Translations under genes and position numbers: made by a program
In this document: piece after piece, positions 1 to 6,219 of the stretch
Numbering within the stretch: the first letter of the stretch is position 1
Layout of the letters: each line of letters opens with the position of its first letter
DNA from: Boseongicola sp. SB0675_bin_26
Lineage (GTDB): Bacteria > Pseudomonadota > Alphaproteobacteria > Rhodobacterales > Rhodobacteraceae
Length of the DNA stretch: 10,934 nucleotides
NCBI GenBank assembly: GCA_009843725.1
Contig: VYCX01000188.1
Span: 1 to 10,934 of the forward strand
Reading direction: 5' to 3'
The notes under the pieces: model-generated
Told to the model about the DNA's origin: nothing
The model's input: the letters and a program-made list of their open reading frames with translations, nothing else
Databases searched by the model: none

Positions 1-1561
1 GCACTACGGCAGAGCGAATGATCCATTGCCAGCCAGACTTGTCATGACTCGGTAGCGCTAGCGTGCGGTCCGAATCCGCACCGTTCAAGGTGATGCGCAA
101 GCTGGCATCCGGGCTCTCGATGACCTGGCTTCGCACGACGCCCCCGGGGTCAACGACATCCACAACCGGCCTTTTCGACGCCTCGAACAGGGAGGTGTAG
201 AAAAGGGACCACGTGAGCATCTCGTCGTGGCCCATGGTCTGCGCGACATGGTCCACCCGGGTCAGCCCGACCCCTTCAAGCGCATTTCCTGTTGCCTTGA
301 ACTCCACGTTCCACACATCGGTCAGTCCGCTCGCCGCATCCAGAAAGTGCATGACGCCGCCGCCGACCGAATGAATGGCAGGAAGGTGCAGTTCTCCCTG
401 GTCGATGCGCTGATGGAACAGCTTCACCTTCAGCGCCTTGGCCCTGCGAACGGTTCCAGCCGCATCTTTCACGCGCAATCCGATGTCGCAGACGCTGGTT
501 CCGCGCGACAGGTAGGTCGCGTGTGCGAATCCTTCCCGCTCGGTATTGATGACGATGTTTATCGCGCCCTGCGTCCAGAGCGAGACGTCCTTGTTGATGT
601 GATCTGCGGCATGGGTGAAACCCAATGTCGTCAAAAGCGCGCCGAGCCGGTCTGCTTCGACCTCGTCGGCGGCAAATTCAATGAACTCAACCCCCTCGAT
701 CTTCGCTCGGGGCGGCATGGACGGGACCTCGAGACGGGGGGCCGGCTCGATCCGGTCTACGTCATCCATGAGCGCCAGGAGAGATCTCATGCCGTCTTCG
801 GCAATGGCCCGAGGGCTGGCGCCCCGAAACTGGTCGTTGAAGATCTCGAGCGAGATCGGACCATCATACCCGGTCGCGGCAACCGCTTGCATGAACGCCC
901 GCACGTCCAGATCGCCCTCGCCAGGCATGTTGCGGAAATGCCGCGACCAAAAGAGCAAGTCCATCTCGATCAGGGGCGCATCCGCAAGCTGCACGAAGAA
1001 GATCTTGTCGCCGGGAATGCGGCGAACGCTGTCCGGGCTCAGCTTCCGCCCAAGCGTGTGAAAGCTGTCGACGATCAGGCCGATGCCTGGATGATCCGCG
1101 CGCCGCACGATCTCCCATGCATCCCGATGGTCATTGACATGGGTGCCCCAGGCCAGCGCCTCGTAGCCCACGCGCAATCCGTGTTCGGCGGCCACGTCGC
1201 CAAGGGCATTCAGGTCGCCGGCGGCACGGTCAATCCCGCCCAAGGCCTTGGGATGCACCGACGAACAGATCAGCATGAGATCGGTTCCCAGCTCTCGCAT
1301 CACGTCGAATTTCCGCTTGGCCCGCTCAAAGGCACGGGTCCTGTCCGGCTCCGGCAATCCCTCGAAGTCACGAAAGGGCTGGAAGAGCACGATCTCCAGT
1401 CCATGGTCCCGCACCATTTGTCCCACATCGGCCGGACCGCTGTCGTGGGCGATGAAGTCCTGTTCAAAGATCTCGACTCCGTCGAAACCCGCCGCCGCAA
1501 TCGCCGCGAGTTTCTCCGGCAGTTCGCCGGCAATCGAAACGGTGGCGATGCCGGTCTTCAT
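1..1561 (-). CDS. quiC: 3-dehydroshikimate dehydratase with C-terminal HPPD-like domain (QuiC type), 3' end outside window
   Basis: This enzyme converts 3-dehydroshikimate to protocatechuate, linking quinate/shikimate breakdown to the beta-ketoadipate pathway in the cytoplasm. The gene starts at ATG 1561 and 520 codons are visible before the window edge; the family is about 620-635 residues, so roughly 100 are missing. Residues 1-265 form an AP-endonuclease-2-type TIM barrel. The expected metal ligands are at E134 (GYEALAW), D165 (IVDSFHT), Q191 (FFVQLAD) and E239 (SLEIFND), with H168 beside them; as I recall the numbering, these match Pseudomonas QuiC1. Residues from about 288 are VOC/HPPD-like, with a probable metal-ligand H438 in RVDHVAQ. 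The start lies 4 bases after the stop of the upstream isomerase-like gene, with AAGGAG inside that gene's end, so the two are probably co-transcribed. The last 15 visible residues fit the family poorly (see findings). An AsbF-like or other isomerase role is less likely given the fused VOC domain. Confidence 0.9.
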   Translation of the reverse strand, partial: MKTGIATVSIAGELPEKLAAIAAAGFDGVEIFEQDFIAHDSGPADVGQMVRDHGLEIVLFQPFRDFEGLPEPDRTRAFERAKRKFDVMRELGTDLMLICSSVHPKALGGIDRAAGDLNALGDVAAEHGLRVGYEALAWGTHVNDHRDAWEIVRRADHPGIGLIVDSFHTLGRKLSPDSVRRIPGDKIFFVQLADAPLIEMDLLFWSRHFRNMPGEGDLDVRAFMQAVAATGYDGPISLEIFNDQFRGASPRAIAEDGMRSLLALMDDVDRIEPAPRLEVPSMPPRAKIEGVEFIEFAADEVEADRLGALLTTLGFTHAADHINKDVSLWTQGAINIVINTEREGFAHATYLSRGTSVCDIGLRVKDAAGTVRRAKALKVKLFHQRIDQGELHLPAIHSVGGGVMHFLDAASGLTDVWNVEFKATGNALEGVGLTRVDHVAQTMGHDEMLTWSLFYTSLFEASKRPVVDVVDPGGVVRSQVIESPDASLRITLNGADSDRTLALPSHDKSGWQWIIRSAVV

Positions 1562-1565
1562 CGCG

Positions 1566-2429
1566 CTACGAAAAAATCTCCTTGAAGCGGTCGATGCAGA
1601 GGCGGAACCCGGCTTCGAAGTCGCCGTCGCCGGGATGGTACACGCTCTCGAAGCTGATCACGCCGTCATAGCCATCGGCGCGCAGGGCATTGGCGAGCGG
1701 CTGGAACTGGTCGGCCAGTTGGCCCTCGCCCATGCGGCACACTTCCAGCGTGGCAGACGGCGTGTCGACCTGTACGTCCTTGATATGGATATGGCCCAGA
1801 TATCCGTCCTTCGCCGTCTCGTATCCGCGCGGGTAGGCCTCCTCGTGGCACCAGCAGTTGTTGGCCGGGTCCCAGAGGATCTTGAGCACGTCCTTCGCAT
1901 CCAGATCGTCGATGAGCTTTCGCGCGGTCCAGTTGGAGTTGACCATCGTGCCGTTGCCGGTCTCGAGCGCCAGCGCAATCCCTGCGCTGCGTGCCACGTC
2001 GCAGGCCGGGGCAATGAGAGGAAGGGTCCTGTCCCATGCACCGTGGGCGACATTCCATATCTCGGCACCGTTCTTGCCCCAGAGGATCTGCTCCTTCTTG
2101 TTGGTCATGATCCTGACAAGCGGGCTGCCAACCACATGCGCCATGTCGATCACGCGCTTGAGTGCGTCCATGTGTCTCGTATGCAGATCGTCGCCGGGCT
2201 CGTTGGCGGCGGTCATGCCTGCGAAGACGTGGCGCGAGAGGCAGGACACGGGCTTGCCGCGGTCGCGAAGCTGCGCGTCAATCTCGCGAATCTCCTGCGC
2301 ACTGTGATCGCCGACTTCCGTGTCGCCAACGAATTGCAGCTCGGCATACTCGAGTCCGAACTCATCCATGACATCTAGGGCATGCGCCAGGTCCCGGCTG
2401 ATGCCGTCGCAGATCAAGCCCAGTTTCAT
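1566..2429 (-). CDS. Sugar phosphate isomerase/epimerase-like TIM-barrel protein
   Basis: A complete 287-residue protein of the xylose-isomerase-like/AP-endonuclease-2 TIM-barrel family (Pfam PF01261 type). These are soluble, metal-dependent enzymes acting on sugars, sugar phosphates or related hydroxyacids; the substrate cannot be read from sequence. Metal ligands expected for the fold are visible: E156 (ALETGNG), D187 (LWDPANN), H213/H215 (GHIHIKD) and E261 (SFESVYHPG). The chosen start gives MKLGLICDGIS, the first beta-strand of the barrel; an upstream in-frame ATG at 2459 would add ten unlikely residues. The ATG overlaps the stop of the upstream dehydrogenase remnant as ATGA (4 bases shared), which suggests translational coupling. 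The quiC-like gene follows after 4 bases. In such operons a protein of this kind often accompanies a dehydrogenase and a transporter in sugar-acid or cyclitol catabolism. Family assignment is firm and exact reaction unknown. Confidence 0.88.
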   Translation of the reverse strand: MKLGLICDGISRDLAHALDVMDEFGLEYAELQFVGDTEVGDHSAQEIREIDAQLRDRGKPVSCLSRHVFAGMTAANEPGDDLHTRHMDALKRVIDMAHVVGSPLVRIMTNKKEQILWGKNGAEIWNVAHGAWDRTLPLIAPACDVARSAGIALALETGNGTMVNSNWTARKLIDDLDAKDVLKILWDPANNCWCHEEAYPRGYETAKDGYLGHIHIKDVQVDTPSATLEVCRMGEGQLADQFQPLANALRADGYDGVISFESVYHPGDGDFEAGFRLCIDRFKEIFS

Positions 2430-2866
2430 TGCGCGCCTTCCCGATGCATTTCCGCGCACACGACCTCTTCAATCACGCGGGCGCAAGCCGAATCGTCTCC
2501 ATGCGAGCTCATTAGCTGGCCCACGTGAAATGTCTGCGTCTCTTTCGACGCCACCTGCATCGGCACCCCAAGTTCTTCAGCGAGGTCCAAGGAGATCATT
2601 CGATTCCTGCGCTTCGCGCCGATCCCGGAAACGGCAATGCCGAGAATTTCCGAATTCGCCGGATTGCGGATCATCACCGTTGCGGGGACCGCATCGGCAT
2701 CGGCCACGACTTCCGCCACGCTTCCCGCGCCCGTGCCGCCAATATCTCGAAATCCGGCCCTGCGCACCTCGCCTAGGTCAAGGCCAGCCGCCTCGAAACC
2801 GTTCGCGATCAGGTCCGTCGCAAGCCCGGACTTCATGGTCCCCAAGTCAATCACGCCTGCGCGCAT
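2426..2866 (-). pseudogene. 3-hydroxyisobutyrate dehydrogenase-type gene with large internal deletion
   Basis: An open 146-residue frame whose two ends both belong to the beta-hydroxyacid dehydrogenase family (about 290 residues when intact), while the middle is gone. Residues 1-75 match the NAD(P)-binding start (MRAGVIDLGTMKSGLA, then a VAEVVADADAV-type strand). From about residue 91 (MISLDLAEELGVPM) it matches the C-terminal helical domain, ending in an IEEVV-type segment. The missing part should include the catalytic Lys (GxxxKxxxN) and the inter-domain helix. The nucleotide loop is also degraded: the usual GLGxMG reads DLGTMK. Loss of enzyme activity is therefore nearly certain. The reading frame, a good ribosome site (GGTGAGG just before ATG 2866) and the ATGA overlap with the next gene are all preserved, so it may persist as a coupling leader for the downstream gene. 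The assignment is from motif recall, not from an alignment. Confidence 0.8.
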
Positions 2867-2961
2867 TTCACCTCACCTTTCAGTTTCTCTATTGGCGGGG
2901 TTTCAAGCTCGCATCACGCCGGTCCGGTCCTGAAGGCAACGCCGGTGGCAGCGCGAGCTCG

Positions 2962-3540
2962 TCATCGCACCAGGAAGAGCGAGATTTGCGGGAATGCCAC
3001 GAGGATCGCGAGGATCATTGCCTGCAGCAATATGAACGGCCCGAACGAGCGATAGATCGTCACCAGGTCAATCTCGGGCGGAGCCACGCTCTTTAGATAG
3101 AAGGCGGCTGACCCAAAGGGCGGCGTCAGAATCGCAATCTGAATGTTCACGCTGAACAGGATCCCGAACCAGATCGGATCATAGCCCAGTTGCTTCACGA
3201 TCGGCATGAAGACCGGCATGGTCAACAGCACGATGCCGATCCAGTACATGAACATCCCAAGTATGAAGAAGATGCACATCATCATGAGGATGATCACGAT
3301 TGGCGCGACATCCATGCCTACGATTGCATTGGCAACAAAGCGGTTTCCGCCCGACAGGCTGAAAGCCCCGGCAAGAACGGTCGCGCCAAACGCAACCCAA
3401 AGGATCGTGCCGACCGAGCGGAACGTCTGCTCCAGGCCTTCGAGCACCATGACCGTGCTCAGTTCGTTCCGCACCCAGATCAGCAGCAGGGAAGCCACGA
3501 CACCCATTGCGGCCGCTTCACCGAATGCAGTCACGTGCAA
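2962..3540 (-). pseudogene. dctM: TRAP transporter large permease (DctM), C-terminal fragment
   Basis: DctM is the 12-TM ion-coupled permease of tripartite TRAP transporters, working with a periplasmic DctP and a small DctQ in the inner membrane. Only the last 190 or so of about 430 residues are here. They start near EAAAMGVVASLLL (the family's PTEAAAxG motif, here AFGEAAAMG) and end FPQISLFLVR followed by TGA. Visible are hydrophobic segments, a Met-rich stretch (IILMMMCIFFILGMFMYWIGIVLL) split over two helices, and the conserved ILTPPFG loop followed by YLKSVAPPEI. The frame stays open upstream to 3771, but that part is charged, has no membrane segments and does not resemble DctM; the junction is near 3535. 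No dctP or dctQ lies nearby. The fragment heads the minus-strand catabolic genes, so it was probably their uptake system. Transport function is lost here. Confidence 0.85.
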
Positions 3541-3605
3541 AGCCCGATGCTGTTGACTGTAGCCGGAGCGGTCGCCAAATGTTTCACGATCGAATTCGGC
3601 AGATT

Positions 3606-3616
3606 GGCGATTCGCC
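3606..3616. promoter_or_regulatory. Small dyad upstream of the amidinotransferase gene
   Basis: GGCGA-T-TCGCC is a perfect 5-base inverted repeat around a single base, 78 bases before the amidinotransferase ATG. The same 11 bases recur at 6188-6198 before the CoA transferase gene. It lies in the 155-base divergent gap between the dctM remnant and the amidinotransferase, otherwise without recognisable content. A regulator site is possible; chance is also possible at this length. Confidence 0.25.
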
Positions 3617-3694
3617 ATGCGGTTGCGAAGTCCGTCGACCGCCGCCAAATCGATCGTCGGGAACGGCCGCGACCTTGCAGGTCGCCTAAACAGG

Positions 3695-4846
3695 ATGAAA
3701 ACCGTGAAATGGTCACCGGAAAGGACGCAGGTAAACAGTTGGAACGAATGGGATCCGCTCAAGCACGTCATAGTCGGATACGCGACGGATTGTCATATTC
3801 CGCCGCCGGAACCGGCCCTCGAAGCCAAGGTCCCAGAGGACTCCGACATGAGGGGGCAGTGGGGAAAACGACCCCAAGACATGATCGACCGTGGCAACGA
3901 ACTGCTTGATGCGTTCGCAGAAATGCTGCGCGGTCGCGGTATCAGGGTTGACCGCCCGACTCCGATAGACTTTTCCCAACCTGTCGTCACTCCGGACTTC
4001 GAAACCGGCAGTGGGTTCGGATGCATGCCACCCCGCGATGTCCTGCTGACGGTCGGGAATGAAATCCTGGAAGCGACGATGTCCTATCGTTGCCGCTGGT
4101 TCGAATACCTGTGCTACCGTCCCTTGTTGACGAGGTACTGGGAGGAGGACCGAAACTTCCGGCACGAGGCTGCGCCAAAACCGCGGCTGGCCGACAGCGA
4201 TTATCGCCCCGACTACCTTTCCGGAAACATCAGCATTGAAACCCGGCTGGAGTGGACCGCAGAAAAGTACTTCGTGACGACGGAGGAGGAACCGCTGTTC
4301 GATGCCGCAGATGTCTTGCGATTCGGAAAGGACCTCGTTGTTCAGCACGGGTTCACGACCAACCTGAAGGGAATCGAATGGATTCGGCGCCACTTTCCGG
4401 AACACAGGGTGCATGCGACCAATTTTCCTGGAGACCCGTACCCGATCCATATCGATGCGACCTTCACGCCAATCAGGCCAGGCCTCATCCTGAACAATCC
4501 CGAACGCCGTTTGCCGGATGATCAGAGAGCACTGTTCACGAGGAATGACTGGGAAATCGTCGATGCTGCCCGCCCCGCTCACAATTCGCCTCCGCCGCTA
4601 TGCTATTCGTCGACATGGCTGTCGATGAATGTCCTCGTGCTTGATCCCAAGACCGTTTGCGTGGAGAAGTCGGAGGTCCATCAGGCGGAGCAACTCGACC
4701 GTCTCGGAATGGAAGTCATCGAAGTGGATCTTCGTGACGCGTATGCGCTCGGAGGAGGTTTGCACTGTTGTACGGCAGACGTATACCGGGAAGGCGGAAT
4801 CGAGGACTATTTTCCCGTCCAGCCTGATTCCGCCGGGGCCATGTAA
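3695..4846 (+). CDS. Glycine amidinotransferase family enzyme
   Basis: A 383-residue protein of the L-arginine:glycine amidinotransferase family, which moves the amidino group of arginine to an amine acceptor through a cysteine-bound intermediate. It is recognisable along its whole length: NSWNEWDPLKHVIVG at the start, PRDVLLTVGNEILEA, FDAADVLRFGKD, NLKGIEWIRRHF, PIHIDATF, STWLSMNVLVLD and LGGGLHCCTADV at the end. By alignment from memory to human AGAT (D254, H303, C407), the catalytic residues are D203, H252 and C358; D254 in HIDAT is also kept. The acceptor-side segment differs: human DPNPMH is DPYPIH here, so the acceptor may not be glycine. ATG 3695 has AGG directly against it, a poor ribosome site; GTG 3704 (380 residues) has AGGA at 8 bases and may be the true start. 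The gene is divergent from the decayed dctM. Family members also serve in natural product pathways (StrB1, CyrA). Confidence 0.9.
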   Translation: MKTVKWSPERTQVNSWNEWDPLKHVIVGYATDCHIPPPEPALEAKVPEDSDMRGQWGKRPQDMIDRGNELLDAFAEMLRGRGIRVDRPTPIDFSQPVVTPDFETGSGFGCMPPRDVLLTVGNEILEATMSYRCRWFEYLCYRPLLTRYWEEDRNFRHEAAPKPRLADSDYRPDYLSGNISIETRLEWTAEKYFVTTEEEPLFDAADVLRFGKDLVVQHGFTTNLKGIEWIRRHFPEHRVHATNFPGDPYPIHIDATFTPIRPGLILNNPERRLPDDQRALFTRNDWEIVDAARPAHNSPPPLCYSSTWLSMNVLVLDPKTVCVEKSEVHQAEQLDRLGMEVIEVDLRDAYALGGGLHCCTADVYREGGIEDYFPVQPDSAGAM

Positions 4847-4930
4847 CCGCGGTTGCGAGCGTTGCGCAGCGCGCCGGGCTTGCGTTTGAGCACTGGCACG
4901 TGTGGCCGGGGCCCGGGGGACTTGAAGACG

Positions 4931-4955
4931 GTCAGAAAACTGGCCAGATTCTGAC
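4931..4955. promoter_or_regulatory. Nested inverted repeat between amidinotransferase and methyltransferase genes
   Basis: Outer arms GTCAGAA (4931-4937) and TTCTGAC (4949-4955) are perfectly complementary, and the centre contains the palindrome CTGGCCAG (4940-4947), with the two centres half a base apart. It lies 83 bases before the methyltransferase ATG in the 192-base gap. No T-run follows, so an operator for a dimeric regulator is more likely than an intrinsic terminator. A termination or attenuation hairpin for the amidinotransferase mRNA cannot be excluded. Confidence 0.45.
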
Positions 4956-4957
4956 AA

Positions 4958-4971
4958 GCGAGAATTCTCGC
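4958..4971. promoter_or_regulatory. Perfect 14-base palindrome upstream of the methyltransferase gene
   Basis: GCGAGAATTCTCGC reads the same on both strands and begins 2 bases after the previous inverted repeat, 67 bases before the methyltransferase start. Two adjacent dyads at operator-like distance suggest a regulator-binding region, though no regulator gene is present in the window. The remaining bases of the gap (4847-4930 and 4972-5038) show only a G/C-rich stretch at 4901-4919 and the ribosome site AAGGAA at 5028. Confidence 0.45.
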
Positions 4972-5038
4972 AGGACTCATCGATCCACGAATCCACGCCA
5001 CTCCGATCCCGCGGCAGACAGCCGACGAAGGAACGCCA

Positions 5039-5926
5039 ATGAACCGCTACGAACGATTGATGAAGCGCATAGATGAGGGCGAACGGATCCTCATTGACGG
5101 CGCAACCGGTACGGAAATCGAGAGACGCGGCGTTCCCCAACTGGACAACGCCTGGAACGGCGGCGGCGCGTTGAGCCATCCGGAGATTCTTCGCACGGTT
5201 CATGAGGACTACATTCGCGAAGGCGCAGAAATCGTCATATCGAACACGTTTGCCACGCATCGGCATGTGCTGGTTGATGCAAGGGTCGAGGATCAGTTTG
5301 AGCAATTGAACCGCCGAAGCGTCGAGCTGGCCAGGGAGGCGCGAGATCGCATGGCGGCTCAGGACGTCCTGGTGTCCGGGGGCATTTCGTACTGGTCCTT
5401 TACGGAAAATTGGCCAGAACCTGAAGACCTGCGCGGCAGCACCGAAGAACAGGCAGCGGTCATGGCCGAAGCAGGCGCAGACCTGCTGATGCTGGAAATG
5501 ATGGTGGATATCGACAGCATGCTGGTCGTGCACGAGGCGGCCCGGACAAGCGGATTGCCGGTATGGGTCGGACTGTCTTGCGAGCGGGCTCCCTCCGGTG
5601 CCATGACGCTCTTGCGAGGCGGCGAATTGGCCGATGCCCTCGACGCTCTTGCCGGACGTGAGGTTCCGCTCGTGAACATCATGCACACGGAGGTGGAAGA
5701 CATCGACGCCTGCCTTGACGTCGTTCAAGAGCGTTGGCCGGGACCGGTCGGGGTCTATGCGCATTCGGCACGATGGAACGGCCACGTCTGCATCTTCGAT
5801 GACACCATTCTGCCGGAATCCTACGCGAACCATGCGCAATCCTGGCTAGGACGAGGCGTGCAGGTCGTCGGCGGCTGTTGCGGCATGGGCGTCGACCACA
5901 TCAAGACCCTTCGCGCAATTCTGTAG
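5039..5926 (+). CDS. Homocysteine S-methyltransferase-like protein
   Basis: A 295-residue TIM-barrel protein of the homocysteine S-methyltransferase family (BHMT, MmuM, MetH N-terminal domain), zinc enzymes that pass a methyl group from a donor such as betaine or S-methylmethionine to a thiol. Seen: the first strand ILIDGATGTEIERRG (residues 17-31), EGAEIVISNTF (61-71), LLMLEMMVDI (149-158) and the C-terminal GGCCGMG (278-284), whose C280 and C281 are two of the three zinc cysteines. The third, normally in a V-N-C motif, is replaced: VNIMHTEV has H216 at that place. The zinc site is thus Cys2-His or changed, and the acceptor may not be homocysteine. The ATG at 5039 has AAGGAA six bases before it. 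The gene stands alone, 192 bases after the amidinotransferase and behind two dyads. Family is firm; the donor, the acceptor and the physiological role are unknown. Confidence 0.88.
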   Translation: MNRYERLMKRIDEGERILIDGATGTEIERRGVPQLDNAWNGGGALSHPEILRTVHEDYIREGAEIVISNTFATHRHVLVDARVEDQFEQLNRRSVELAREARDRMAAQDVLVSGGISYWSFTENWPEPEDLRGSTEEQAAVMAEAGADLLMLEMMVDIDSMLVVHEAARTSGLPVWVGLSCERAPSGAMTLLRGGELADALDALAGREVPLVNIMHTEVEDIDACLDVVQERWPGPVGVYAHSARWNGHVCIFDDTILPESYANHAQSWLGRGVQVVGGCCGMGVDHIKTLRAIL

Positions 5927-5995
5927 ATTGGATCTGGTGCTCGTGCAGGATGTCTTGATGCCCATGCCAGCCGTGGTCTCCGACCCCCCGGAACG

Positions 5996-6039
5996 GGAAT
6001 TGCCGAGGCATTCCGGTTCACGGCCCCGGCAACGGGCCG
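5996..6039. terminator. Two hairpins in the gap after the methyltransferase gene
   Basis: The first (5996-6014) pairs GGAAT-TGCC with GGCATTCC with one bulged T and a tiny loop. The second (6021-6039) pairs CGGCCC with GGGCCG around a 7-base loop. Neither has a T-run, so they would be a weak or Rho-assisted end for the methyltransferase transcript, or a structured leader for the CoA transferase. The rest of the 293-base gap (5927-6219) holds no convincing gene; its short open frames resemble nothing I know. Confidence 0.3.
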
Positions 6040-6170
6040 GAAAGGTCAAGCATCTGCGCGGTGCTCGCATTGTGCATCTTGTGCCACCCGGCGAAGCAAG
6101 CATGGCGGCCCGAAACGGTGAGCATGGCTTGTCCAGGTCGGACTCAAGCAGGACGCGCATTTGAACTCGA

Positions 6171-6200
6171 TTGACAAGGCTGCATTCGGCGATTCGCCGA
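6171..6200 (+). promoter_or_regulatory. Candidate -35 box and overlapping dyad before the CoA transferase gene
   Basis: TTGACA at 6171-6176 is a perfect sigma-70 -35 hexamer. At the usual spacing there is no good -10 box; instead TCGGCGA-T-TCGCCGA (6186-6200), a perfect 7-base inverted repeat around one T, occupies the place. Its core is identical to the dyad at 3606-3616. This layout would suit a repressed or activator-dependent promoter. The gene's ATG is 20 bases downstream, which would give a very short leader. Confidence 0.3.
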
Positions 6201-6219
6201 TTGGTCACAGGGACGAGCA

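Noticed and set aside
227..1585. 452-codon plus-strand open frame at the left end
   Set aside because: Antisense to the QuiC-type gene, whose TIM-barrel and VOC motifs are unmistakable; its own translation is low-complexity and unrecognisable.
4598..5839. 413-codon minus-strand open frame under the amidinotransferase and methyltransferase genes
   Set aside because: Covers the catalytic C-terminus of one real gene and most of another on the opposite strand; no motif and no ribosome site.
5928..6164. Possible 78-residue gene in the gap before the CoA transferase
   Set aside because: No ribosome site at its ATG, which overlaps the end of the methyltransferase context, and the composition is that of non-coding GC-rich DNA with two hairpins.
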